32,087 nt of DNA from Nitrospirota bacterium. Its GTDB lineage: Bacteria > Nitrospirota > Nitrospiria > Nitrospirales > Nitrospiraceae. Below are positions 24,062-32,087 of the stretch, in pieces (the stretch's first letter is position 1; each line of letters begins with the position of its first letter). The translations under genes and the position numbers were made by a program. The notes beneath the pieces are model-generated. The model was not told where the DNA came from. It searched no databases and saw nothing but the letters and a program-made list of their open reading frames with translations. The stretch is taken from NCBI GenBank assembly GCA_022545705.1, contig JACZQN010000014.1, positions 1 to 32,087 on the forward strand, written 5' to 3'.

Positions 24062-27000
24062 GTGACTGGTCGCTCCAGGGCGCTGTTTCGTAGCCTGCTG
24101 GCCATCTTACTGATCGTTGCAGTCCTGCTCTCCTTCCAGCTCCTTTATGATCCCGCCCATCTGAAGGGCTTGCTCCTCGAGCAAATGGAACAGAGTCTCG
24201 GCCGCAAAGTCGAGATTGGCCATGCAAGTCTGGAATTATTCCCACGCCCGCGGATCAAGTTTTCAGATATCGTGATCCGAGACCGTGATCCTTCAGGCGT
24301 GTTCGTAAAGGCCAAGCGTTTTGATCTGATTCTTCGAGTGTTGCCACTCTTCAAGTTGAAGGTGGTGGGCAAACGTTTACTGATTGATCAGCCGCAGGTA
24401 GACCTCCGCCGTGATTCCTCTGGCGACTGGAATTTCGTGGTTCCACAGGCGGCGGGCGTGATCGGGGATGGGGCAGGCGATCACCCGTTCAGTGATCTGT
24501 GGCTCGTGCAGGAAACCAGGGTGAGCAATGGGAGCGTGACGGTCGTAGATGAATTCCGCCCTGACGGAGTCCGTACCATCCACATCACGAGGCTCGACCT
24601 CACCCTCTCCATGAGGCCGGAGGGGTTACCCGCTGAACTCGGCATATCAGCCACAGTGTCATCCGGCGGCGGAAGCGCCGCGCTGTCCATCGTGGGGCAA
24701 CTGGCTCGATCTGGAGCCACGGCTACAACGGCGCCCGACACTCCAGCCCTAATCCTCCCGACCATTCAGTTTGATGGTTCAACAGAAGTGATAGACCTCG
24801 ATCTTCGCCAGTTGATGGATTTCTTTGGCCCACGACCGGTGCCGGAGGAGATCCACGGGTTGGCGAGCCTTCGGAGCCGCATCCGCATTGCCCCGGGAGT
24901 GTCCGGCTATGATTTGCTCCTGACCGAGTTGAGCGCGGAGATTGACGATTTAAAAATCGACGGCCAAGGGAGTCTGTCAGGATTGATGACGGCTCAACCA
25001 ACTTTCTCCCTGACCATTTCATCAGCTCCTGTCAGTCTTCACACGCTGCTGGAGTACTATCCGGCCCAGTGGCTACCCCTTCAGGTGCATGAGATGCTCG
25101 TGGAGCGCGACATCACCGGCGTCGTGGAGGCGGTCACCGCCACCATGACGGGTTCGACCATGCCTGAACCTCAAGTCTCTCTGACGGGCGAATTCCGCGT
25201 CCGGGAGGGGCACATGGTGCTCGGACGGGATCGAACAGCGGTCCAGGACCTGTCTGCCACCATCCTGCTCGAGCCGGATCGTATCAGGGTCGTAAAGATC
25301 ACGGGCATGCACGGGGCTCTGCGGGTCAGCGACGGGACGGTTTCCGTATCCTTCCCGGAGTCTGAAGCGTGGCTCCAAGTTGAGTTGTCGGGCGACATCG
25401 CGGCGACTGATTTGGTGCAGATTCTGGCGAAGAATGTCCGGTCAGCACCCCTTGCGAAGACCTTCACACAACTGCGCAACGTCACGGGCGATGTGGCGGT
25501 AACCTTCCAGCAGGAGGGCGCTTGGAGGGATCCGGACGGTCTCAAATTTGTCGGAGGCAATTTCATCACCCAGGAGGTCGGCTTTCGCAGCCCGGCGTTA
25601 CCCAAATCGGTGATGGGGTTGAATGGCCGAGTACAGTATTCAAAGGAGGGCTTCGCCTTCGAGGATGTGATTGGGCGCATGGGGCAGAGCGAATTTCGTC
25701 TGCATGGGACCGTCACCACCGCTCAGGGGGGCGTCTTCAAGGGATTTACGGTGCGCGCAACGGCTGATGCGTCCGAGCTGGTCAGTATGCTGCCCATTCG
25801 AGCCCAGCCTCACTCACAGGCGCGGGGTAGGATCGGCGCCGCTATCTCACTCTCGGGGCCCGTCAGCACTCCGAAGCTCAAGGGCGTGTTTGAGCTACAG
25901 GATATCGCGATCGATATTCCGGGCCTCCTGCAGAAGCCGATCGGTCTTCCCGCCTCTCTCTCGTTCGACGGCGCCTTGTCTGGCAACAATGTCCTTTCTG
26001 TGCATCGCGCGGAATTTACCCTCGCGGGCCTTCGTCTGACCGGGAAGGGTAAGGTGCGGTTGGGAAAACGATTTGTTATCGATGTAGCAGTCCTGTTAAC
26101 GCCGATCTCCTTATCCAGATTGCCGAGAGGTGTCGCGATCAGCGGCGTGAAAGCCGGCACCCTCGAGTTGTCTCTTGAGGCCAAGGGGATCGGAACGAAC
26201 TGGAAAGCGTGGGAGCTATCTGGCTGGGTCGCCTTGACAGATGGATTGATCCCAGCCAAGGGGCTCGACAGTCCGTTGGAGAACGTCTACCTGCGTGCCA
26301 AATTAGTTCGCCATCGCGCTGAGCTCAAGCGATTGGAATTTCGCATCAAGGAAAGCCGCGTGCGTGTGTCCGGAACGATTCGCGACTGGAACACGACACC
26401 GAACGCGACGTTGGAGATCCAGTCGCCCCAACTCGATCTTGATTTGCTCATCCCTAAGGGCAAGCGGTCGCCCGTGCGCGACATGCTGGAGCGCCTGGCG
26501 GCGACCAGCCGGGTGGTCGTGGACGTGCGCGTGAAGCGAGGCGTCTACGAGCAGATGACGCTGCGTGATCTGACGTGGCGAGCCACGATCGCAGATGAAA
26601 CGTTGCACCTGGACCAGATCCATGCTCGAACCGACGAGGGGACAGTGGCTGGGAGCTTGAGGGTCAAGCTGCCCAAGCAAAAGCCCGCTGAAGGCGCCTT
26701 GGCGCTCCAGGTCAATGGTATGCCCTTCCAAGAATTCACACACCTTCTGGGAACGAAGCAACACCCGGTGCGCGGACAGCTCGTCCTGAATGGCTCGATT
26801 CGTGGACACGGCCGGAACCCCGATGGTGTCACGAAGACATTGAGCGGAACGCTGAGCCTACGAATCGACAAGGGGCGGATTCTCAAGATGTCTGTAATCT
26901 CGAAGATCCTCGGCCTGCTCAATCTACCGGCGTTGCTCCAAGGAAAGGTGGACCTGGTGAATGAGGGAATGCCCTTTGACAAGATTACGGGAACGATCTC

Positions 27001-27418
27001 CATTAAAAATGGCGTGCTGACCTCGGAGAATCTCTTAGTGGACAGTCCGATCATGAAGATCAGCACGGCCGGCAGTTATGACCCGGCATCGGACCAACTG
27101 GACGCCATTATGGCTGTGAGTCCATTCGGATCCTATTCAAAGCTGCTTCAGAGCATCCCTCTCTTCGGCAAACTGTTTGCCGGCGAGCGCAAGAGCATTG
27201 TGACAGCCGTCTTTGAAGTGAAAGGCCCCCTGGAGGATCCTGAAGTGACCTATCTGCCGATCGATTCCTTGGCAAGCGGAATCGGCGGGCTGGCGGAGTT
27301 TGCGATTGACGTGCTGAAGAACACGCTGACCCTTCCCGTGAAGCTGATGCAACCGGATGAGGAGAGCGCTCGTGAACCACCCCTCGAGTCGGACGAGGTT
27401 CCGGCCTCCGTGCCTTGA
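24062..27418 (+). CDS. large AsmA-like / bridge-type lipid transport protein
   Basis: This 1118-residue protein has one N-terminal membrane helix (about residues 8-27) and a very long, repetitive beta-rich remainder without cysteine-rich or catalytic motifs. The start matches the AsmA N-terminal region: YDPAHLKGLLLEQMEQSLGR, then VEIGHASLELFPRPRIKFSD. The C-terminal 300 residues match the AsmA-like C-terminal region, including ILGLLNLPALLQG and GTISIKNGVLTSENL. AsmA, TamB and YhdP family proteins form grooves that carry phospholipids between inner and outer membrane; location would be inner membrane with a periplasmic body. The GTG at 24062 follows GGAGGAGG at 24053-24060. It stands 44 bases before the M24 peptidase gene. 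Confidence 0.88.
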   Translation: MTGRSRALFRSLLAILLIVAVLLSFQLLYDPAHLKGLLLEQMEQSLGRKVEIGHASLELFPRPRIKFSDIVIRDRDPSGVFVKAKRFDLILRVLPLFKLKVVGKRLLIDQPQVDLRRDSSGDWNFVVPQAAGVIGDGAGDHPFSDLWLVQETRVSNGSVTVVDEFRPDGVRTIHITRLDLTLSMRPEGLPAELGISATVSSGGGSAALSIVGQLARSGATATTAPDTPALILPTIQFDGSTEVIDLDLRQLMDFFGPRPVPEEIHGLASLRSRIRIAPGVSGYDLLLTELSAEIDDLKIDGQGSLSGLMTAQPTFSLTISSAPVSLHTLLEYYPAQWLPLQVHEMLVERDITGVVEAVTATMTGSTMPEPQVSLTGEFRVREGHMVLGRDRTAVQDLSATILLEPDRIRVVKITGMHGALRVSDGTVSVSFPESEAWLQVELSGDIAATDLVQILAKNVRSAPLAKTFTQLRNVTGDVAVTFQQEGAWRDPDGLKFVGGNFITQEVGFRSPALPKSVMGLNGRVQYSKEGFAFEDVIGRMGQSEFRLHGTVTTAQGGVFKGFTVRATADASELVSMLPIRAQPHSQARGRIGAAISLSGPVSTPKLKGVFELQDIAIDIPGLLQKPIGLPASLSFDGALSGNNVLSVHRAEFTLAGLRLTGKGKVRLGKRFVIDVAVLLTPISLSRLPRGVAISGVKAGTLELSLEAKGIGTNWKAWELSGWVALTDGLIPAKGLDSPLENVYLRAKLVRHRAELKRLEFRIKESRVRVSGTIRDWNTTPNATLEIQSPQLDLDLLIPKGKRSPVRDMLERLAATSRVVVDVRVKRGVYEQMTLRDLTWRATIADETLHLDQIHARTDEGTVAGSLRVKLPKQKPAEGALALQVNGMPFQEFTHLLGTKQHPVRGQLVLNGSIRGHGRNPDGVTKTLSGTLSLRIDKGRILKMSVISKILGLLNLPALLQGKVDLVNEGMPFDKITGTISIKNGVLTSENLLVDSPIMKISTAGSYDPASDQLDAIMAVSPFGSYSKLLQSIPLFGKLFAGERKSIVTAVFEVKGPLEDPEVTYLPIDSLASGIGGLAEFAIDVLKNTLTLPVKLMQPDEESAREPPLESDEVPASVP

Positions 27419-27461
27419 TCCCCCTCGGACCCCGTGCTAGCATGGCATCATAGGCGAGGGC

Positions 27462-28649
27462 ATGCCCAAAGACACTGAGAAGAGAAGCCGTTACGCTAAC
27501 TCACTGTGGGAGATTACGGTGATAGATGATCGCGCGACCCTCATGATCGCCGCGAGTGAATCGGATTCGAATCTCTACTATGCGACCCGGTTCGTGGCTC
27601 CGGATCCCTTTATCCTCTTGGAGGTCAAGGGCGAACGCATCATGGTGATGAGCGATCTTGAGCTGGATCGCGCCCGCAGTCAGGCCACGGTGGACCGAGT
27701 ACTGCCTTACTCGGAGATAGAACGGCGTGTGCGCGCGCAAGGGGTCCCTGAACCCGGCATGGCAGACATTGTTCATGCAGTGTTACAAGAGCAGGCAGTC
27801 AAGCGGATCCTGGTGCCTGGAAATTTCCCCTTCGCCTTTGCCCAGCGCTTCCAGCAATTGGGGTACCAGCTCGAAACCAAGAAAGAACCCTTTTACGAAC
27901 GCCGTGCCGTCAAGACTGACCAGGAAGTGGGCTTCATTGAAGCGACCCAGCGATCGACAGAGGCAGCGGTGGCCGCCGCCCATGCCGCCTTGCGTCAGGC
28001 GTCCATGCGTGAAGGCCTGTTGTGGTTGGAAGGCGAGCCGCTGACGTCGGAACGTATCAAAAAGCTCATTAACGTGAAGCTCATGGAGTGGGACTGTGTG
28101 GGTCAGCACACGATCGTGGCCGGCGGCGAACAAGCCTGCGACCCTCATCATGAAGGCTCCGGTCCCTTGCCGGCAGACCACAGCATCATTTTCGACGTGT
28201 TCCCACGTTCCGCCTACACTCGGTACTATGCCGATATGGCTCGAACGGTGGTGCGAGGGCAGGCATCTCCCGAACTGAGGCGATTATACCAAATCGTGAA
28301 GGACGTTCAGGAAGAGGCGATTTCAAAAATCCGTGACGGCGCCGATGGAGCTAAAATCCATCAGGAGATCTGTGACCGCTTTGAGTCAGCCGGCTATCGG
28401 ACAGGCCTCGTCAACGGCCGCATGCAGGGGTTTTTCCATGGAACAGGCCATGGCGTGGGGCTCGACATTCACGAGCATCCACGCATCAGCCGGAACGGGA
28501 CATATCTACAGGAAGGAGAAGTCGTGACCGTCGAGCCGGGCCTCTACTATCCCGGGCTCGGCGCCGTTCGTATTGAGGACATGGTGCTGGTCACGCGCGA
28601 CGGCTGCCGAAATTTAACGAACTTTCCCAAGGTACTTGAACTGGGCTAG
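27462..28649 (+). CDS. M24 family metallopeptidase (Xaa-Pro aminopeptidase type)
   Basis: The 395-residue product has a creatinase-like N-terminal domain (about residues 1-160) and a pita-bread catalytic domain. All five metal ligands are seen: Asp245 and Asp258 (FDVFPR and YADMART), His330 (GTGHGVGLDIHEH), Glu358 (VEPGLYY) and Glu372 (RIEDMVLVT). The wide spacing of the two aspartates is typical of a subgroup of the family. Members cut the N-terminal residue before proline; exact substrate is not readable. No signal peptide is present. The ATG at 27462 has a GCGAGGG site. Confidence 0.92.
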   Translation: MPKDTEKRSRYANSLWEITVIDDRATLMIAASESDSNLYYATRFVAPDPFILLEVKGERIMVMSDLELDRARSQATVDRVLPYSEIERRVRAQGVPEPGMADIVHAVLQEQAVKRILVPGNFPFAFAQRFQQLGYQLETKKEPFYERRAVKTDQEVGFIEATQRSTEAAVAAAHAALRQASMREGLLWLEGEPLTSERIKKLINVKLMEWDCVGQHTIVAGGEQACDPHHEGSGPLPADHSIIFDVFPRSAYTRYYADMARTVVRGQASPELRRLYQIVKDVQEEAISKIRDGADGAKIHQEICDRFESAGYRTGLVNGRMQGFFHGTGHGVGLDIHEHPRISRNGTYLQEGEVVTVEPGLYYPGLGAVRIEDMVLVTRDGCRNLTNFPKVLELG

Positions 28650-28655
28650 AGAGAA

Positions 28656-28755
28656 GCTGACAAGTGAACAAGCTGCAAGCTAGCAAAGAACCCTCTCGGA
28701 TCTCAGGGTTGCCCCTTATTAACTTGTGAGCTTGTGAGCCTGCTCTCCTGTCAGC
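28656..28755. repeat. imperfect long palindrome with agcttgtgagc units
   Basis: An outer stem GCTGACA (28656-28662) pairs perfectly with TGTCAGC (28749-28755). An inner stem AACCCT (28689-28694) pairs with AGGGTT (28705-28710) around a ten-base loop. Between them lie repeated caagctgcaagc and cttgtgagcttgtgagcc units. It fills most of the 118-base gap between the peptidase and the iron-sulfur subunit. It resembles the other three intergenic elements in style but not in sequence. Confidence 0.8.
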
Positions 28756-28767
28756 TAGGCTGAAAAT

Positions 28768-29739
28768 ATGCGGCTCACCTTTACCATCCAACGCTATAAT
28801 CCCGAAACGGACGCCCACCAGCATGAAGAGCAGTTTCGTCTCGACGTCGGCCGCGGCATGACCGTCCTCGAGAGCTTGATCCGGATCAAGAACGAGCAGG
28901 ACGGGACGCTCTCGTTACGGTACTCTTGTCGCTCGGCAATCTGCGGGTCCTGCGCAATGGAGATCAACGGGGCGGAAAAGTTGGCCTGCCGGACGACCGT
29001 TCGGAGGGAATTGGAACGCCATGGCCAGATCGCGGTGGCTCCCCTCAAGAACCTGCCCGTGATCAAGGACCTGGTTGTGGACATGTCTTCGTTCTGGGGT
29101 AAAGTCCTCGACGTGACCCCATGGCTATCGTCCACGTCACCAGCTAGCGCCGCGCATCCAGGCGACCCAATGAGGCTCCTGCCGGGTAGCTACCAATTTC
29201 ACAACGTGGACGCTTGTATCATGTGCGGGGCGTGTGTGGCTGCCTGTACGTCGCATGAGGTGTCCAAAGGGTTTCTGGGCCCGGCTGCGCTCGCGAAGGC
29301 GGAGCGATTCATGGCAGATCCGCGAGAGCCGGAGACGGCCAAGCGGCGACGGCTGGTTGAGCTGGATCAGGAAAACGGGATCTGGGACTGCGTCCGCTGT
29401 AATTTCTGTGTCCAAGTGTGCCCGAAGGACGTGAAGCCGATGGAGGCGATCATTCGTCTGCGCCGGCGAGCCATCGAGTCAGGGCTGGTTTCCAGCGGGG
29501 GTGCCCGCCATATCACCGGCTTCTCCGAAATTGTCCAGCAGGAAGGACGCCTCAATGAAGCCCGCATGCCCCTCAAGATCGTTGGGTTCAGCCTGAAGCG
29601 CCTCCTTCGTCTGCTTCCGCTAGGGCTCAAAATGCTGTTGAAGGGGAAAGTTCCGAACCCGCTGGCTCCACCCATTCCAGGCATTGCACAAGTCCGATCC
29701 ATTTTTGGAGTGGCTCGACGGCGAGCCGCAGGATCGTGA
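28768..29739 (+). CDS. succinate dehydrogenase / fumarate reductase iron-sulfur subunit
   Basis: The 323-residue product has a plant-type [2Fe-2S] domain with Cys54, Cys59, Cys62 and Cys74, followed by two bacterial ferredoxin motifs. The first is Cys150, Cys153, Cys156 and Cys160. The second is Cys208, Cys211, Cys214 and Cys218, in CVRCNFCVQVCP. In E. coli-type SdhB the second motif has an aliphatic residue in place of the second cysteine and binds a [3Fe-4S] cluster; here the extra cysteine predicts [4Fe-4S]. The protein would pass electrons between a flavoprotein and the quinone site, in either TCA direction. The flavin and membrane subunits are not in the window. It overlaps archease by GTGA. 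The ribosome site is weak. Confidence 0.9.
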   Translation: MRLTFTIQRYNPETDAHQHEEQFRLDVGRGMTVLESLIRIKNEQDGTLSLRYSCRSAICGSCAMEINGAEKLACRTTVRRELERHGQIAVAPLKNLPVIKDLVVDMSSFWGKVLDVTPWLSSTSPASAAHPGDPMRLLPGSYQFHNVDACIMCGACVAACTSHEVSKGFLGPAALAKAERFMADPREPETAKRRRLVELDQENGIWDCVRCNFCVQVCPKDVKPMEAIIRLRRRAIESGLVSSGGARHITGFSEIVQQEGRLNEARMPLKIVGFSLKRLLRLLPLGLKMLLKGKVPNPLAPPIPGIAQVRSIFGVARRRAAGS

Positions 29740-30176
29740 CCTTCACGTTCAGGTTCCTCGAAGAGGTGGCCTTAGCCGATTTGGCCTTTGAGGCGTGTGG
29801 GGATTCGCCCTCAGAATTGTTCCAAGCCGCGGCCCAGGCCGTGATCGAAACGATAGTCAATCCGATGACAGTCCAGCCATGCCGCGAGAAATCGATCGAG
29901 CGTCGAGCCCCGACCATCGCCGATCTCCTGTTTGACTGGCTCTCTGACATTGTGTACCTCAAGGATGCGGAAAGCATCGTGTTTCGCGAGGCGACCGCCG
30001 TTGTGACCCAAGACCAGAATCAGGGCGAATGGCAGCTCCATGGCACGCTGACCGGCGCGCCGATTGATCCCAACAGCCAAGAACTCCACGCTGATGTCAA
30101 AGCGGTGACCAAGCATCTCTATGAAGTGAGACAGGAAGGGCCACGATGGGTCGCACGGGTCGTTCTTGATATTTGA
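29736..30176 (+). CDS. archease, RtcB-activating protein
   Basis: The 146-residue product has the archease pattern: an ADLAFEA region near the start, the SELFQAAAQAV helix, LLFDWLSDIVYL, then VKAVTKH and the C-terminal VVLDI. Archease helps the RNA ligase RtcB load GMP and turn over. The GTG start at 29736 overlaps the stop of the preceding gene by four bases. rtcB follows after 90 bases, as is common for the family. The first metal-binding position usually seen as HTAD reads ALAD here, keeping the aspartate. Confidence 0.9.
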   Translation: MTFTFRFLEEVALADLAFEACGDSPSELFQAAAQAVIETIVNPMTVQPCREKSIERRAPTIADLLFDWLSDIVYLKDAESIVFREATAVVTQDQNQGEWQLHGTLTGAPIDPNSQELHADVKAVTKHLYEVRQEGPRWVARVVLDI

Positions 30177-30266
30177 AATGAAACCAGGCCAGGGGCCTTT
30201 CCCTGTTGCCTCCGGTTAGTCCCCCTTGCCTCTCGCCCCACGCCTCCAGCCCGCGAAGGTGAAAGT

Positions 30267-31721
30267 ATGACCAAGGTGAACACAGGCATGGCTGTAAACC
30301 GGATTACCAATGAGGTGTGGGAAATTCCGGTGACCGAGAAGTCCGGGATGCTGGTGCCGGCCAGAATCTACGCCACTGAGTCCGTCCTGAGCAGCATGGA
30401 CGGCGGTGTCTTTGAGCAGGTGACGAACGTGGCATGCCTCCCTGGCATTCAACGCTATGCGCTGTGCATGCCGGACGGGCACTGGGGATACGGGTTTCCG
30501 ATCGGTGGGGTAGCTGCCTTTGATCCCAGCCACGGAGTCATCTCACCTGGTGGAATCGGATTTGACATCAACTGCGGGATGCGGTTGATCCGTACAGACT
30601 TGACGCTGAGTGATGTCCAACCGCGGCTCGAGCAACTGATGACCGAACTATTCCGCAAGGTTCCAGCCGGTGTGGGCTCCAAGGGATTCGTGCGGCTGAA
30701 TCGCCAGGACTTCCAGAACGTCATGCGAAAGGGTGTGCGCTGGTGCGTGGAAAACGGCCACGGGTGGAATGAAGATCTTGCGCGCATCGAGGAGCATGGA
30801 TGCATTCCCGGAGCCGACCCATCGAAGGTAAGCGACCATGCCATCGAACGTGGCATCCATCAACTCGGCACCCTTGGATCGGGGAATCACTATCTCGAAG
30901 TGCAAGTTGCTTCCGATGATCGCATTTTCGATCGCGAGACGGCAGCGGCGCTTGGAATTACTGGACACGATCAGATCGTCGTCATGGTCCACTGCGGATC
31001 CCGCGGGTTCGGCCACCAGGTGGCGAGCGACTACTTGAGGGTCTTCGAGAAAGCCATGCGGCGCTATGGCATCTCGGTCAAGGATCAGCAGCTGGCCTGC
31101 GCACCGTTCCGTTCTCCAGAGGGCCAGGACTACTTTGCCGCCATGAATTGTGCCGCCAACAGCGCGTTTGCCAACCGCCAGGTGATTACCCATCAAATCC
31201 GTAAGGCGTTCGAATCCGTGTTTGGGCGCTCCGCTGAGGAACTTGGGATGGAGATCGTCTACGATGTTGCCCACAACATCGCCAAGGTGGAGCGGTATGC
31301 GGAAGGTGAGTTGGTGGTGCACCGAAAGGGCTCTACCAGGGCATTTGGGCCGGGAAGTCAGGAGTTGCCGGAACTCTATCGAGCGACTGGCCAACCGGTG
31401 ATCTGCGGCGGATCGATGGAAACAGGTTCGTATTTGCTGGTCGGGACGGACCAGGCGATGCGCGACACGTTTGGGTCTACGATGCACGGGTCCGGGCGGA
31501 CGATGTCGCGCGCGCAGGCAAAACGATCGGTCCGGGGAGATAAGCTTCAACGGGACATGGCCCAGCGGGGAATCATCGTGAAGGCGGTGTCGATGTCCGG
31601 GCTCGCGGAGGAGGCGGGGTTCGCGTACAAGAACATCTCGGAGGTCGTGGAGACGGTGGAGAGGGCGGGGATCACCAAAAAAGTAGCGGAGCTGCGACCG
31701 ATCGGAAGTATCAAGGGATGA
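30267..31721 (+). CDS. rtcB: RNA ligase RtcB
   Basis: RtcB joins RNA 2',3'-cyclic phosphate or 3'-phosphate ends to 5'-OH ends using GTP and Mn2+. The 484-residue length matches the archaeal/bacterial long form. Metal- and substrate-site motifs are present: PDGHWGYGFPIGG, FDINCG with Cys103, GTLGSGNHYLEV, VMVHCGSRGFGHQV and VYDVAHNIAK. The guanylylated histidine is His407 in STMHGSGR. The ATG at 30267 has AAGGTGAA upstream. Its function in this host, tRNA or mRNA repair or ribosome repair, cannot be told. The pair with archease is a well-known functional partnership. Confidence 0.95.
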   Translation: MTKVNTGMAVNRITNEVWEIPVTEKSGMLVPARIYATESVLSSMDGGVFEQVTNVACLPGIQRYALCMPDGHWGYGFPIGGVAAFDPSHGVISPGGIGFDINCGMRLIRTDLTLSDVQPRLEQLMTELFRKVPAGVGSKGFVRLNRQDFQNVMRKGVRWCVENGHGWNEDLARIEEHGCIPGADPSKVSDHAIERGIHQLGTLGSGNHYLEVQVASDDRIFDRETAAALGITGHDQIVVMVHCGSRGFGHQVASDYLRVFEKAMRRYGISVKDQQLACAPFRSPEGQDYFAAMNCAANSAFANRQVITHQIRKAFESVFGRSAEELGMEIVYDVAHNIAKVERYAEGELVVHRKGSTRAFGPGSQELPELYRATGQPVICGGSMETGSYLLVGTDQAMRDTFGSTMHGSGRTMSRAQAKRSVRGDKLQRDMAQRGIIVKAVSMSGLAEEAGFAYKNISEVVETVERAGITKKVAELRPIGSIKG

Positions 31722-31851
31722 AAGATTGAATTGAGGAGGGGAGGGTGTGGCAGGGTTCAACCGCTTCAGCGCCTCTCGGAGTGACCCACTCGGACTCTGC
31801 CAGGTCGAACCTTCCGAAATTCCATCGGCCACGGTTTCCAACCGTGGTGCC

Positions 31852-31944
31852 TCAGTCAGGTTCGGCTTTCTTACCCGCCACAGTCTCGGTGGGGCGCACG
31901 ATGCGAGGAATAACGAGCATCACGTTTGTGCGCGCCGCCGAGTC
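31852..31944 (-). pseudogene. possible C-terminal remnant of a secretin
   Basis: A minus-strand frame ending at 31852 gives SAARTNVMLVIPRIVRPTE, similar to the last strands of GspD/PilQ-type secretins, where a threonine normally precedes PRIV. Upstream sequence in this frame loses the resemblance, and the expected GDIPVLG-type region is not seen. It is therefore at best a decayed fragment, or chance. The stretch 31722-32087 otherwise shows no intact gene. Confidence 0.3.
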
Positions 31945-32067
31945 AGTGAGGCGGCCGGGTCTTGCCCGCTCCTCCGTCGAAGTCCGCTCTGACTCCCGCG
32001 ACACCCTCATCTGACGAAGACCGACCGGCCGGTGGGAAGGGGGAGTGGGATAAGAAAACATAAAGGA

Positions 32068-32087
32068 GTGGCGAAGCTGCGGCCGAT
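32068..32087 (+). other. short echo of the rtcB 3' end at the window edge
   Basis: The last 20 bases match the codons near the rtcB C-terminus (31683-31702) at 17 of 20 positions and read VAKLRP where rtcB reads VAELRP. Weaker similarity runs back to about 32030. It may be the start of a duplicated rtcB tail continuing outside the window. Confidence 0.4.

Overview
The window reads as a bacterial chromosome of moderately high G+C content with dense, mostly intact genes. The best guess for the host is Nitrospira or a close relative (Nitrospirota). The guess rests on the combination of genes: a bactofilin, a fused proline utilisation enzyme, a pdhA-pdhB-pdhC-lipA set, a MutL-type ATPase, a SdhB/FrdB with an unusual cluster motif, and an archease/RtcB pair. 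No rRNA, tRNA or species marker is present, so this is inference. No complete insertion sequence, CRISPR array or prophage was seen.

Left part (1-7.7 kb): an AT-rich, repeat-bearing edge holds the wreck of a thermonuclease-family gene, followed by an intact bactofilin. On the minus strand lie a short-chain dehydrogenase and bioD. A secreted protein of unknown role converges on a fused proline dehydrogenase/glutamate-semialdehyde dehydrogenase (putA) and overlaps its 3' end by 111 bases. An acyl-lipid desaturase is divergent from putA.

Middle part (8-16.2 kb, all plus strand): an Mrp-type Fe-S carrier and a Rieske ferredoxin precede the pyruvate dehydrogenase genes (E1 alpha, E1 beta, a small unknown protein, E2). 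Lipoyl synthase is coupled to E2 by an ATGA overlap, so the lipoylated enzyme is encoded with the enzyme that makes its cofactor. No E3 gene is present. A new promoter then leads to a 117-aa unknown protein, which is coupled by another ATGA overlap to a MutL/GlmL-family ASKHA ATPase with no glutamate mutase gene beside it.

The most intriguing region is 16.4-21.4 kb: five consecutive uncharacterised genes that look like one membrane assembly. They encode a beta-sandwich plus KOW-type protein, a secreted/anchored DUF6754-like protein, a six-helix membrane protein, a protein with a membrane anchor at each end around a soluble domain, and a polytopic membrane protein. The first three are joined by ATGA overlaps. 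Palindromic low-complexity elements sit in the gaps around them, and a further element of a different sequence lies at 28.7 kb.

Right part (21.5-32 kb): a Memo-family protein with an added N-terminal PqqD-like domain, a cyclophilin, an internally deleted MFS transporter pseudogene, a large AsmA-like protein, an M24 peptidase, a SdhB/FrdB with four cysteines in its last cluster motif, archease, and the RNA ligase RtcB. The last 366 bases look like decayed DNA, with a possible secretin tail and a short echo of the rtcB 3' end.
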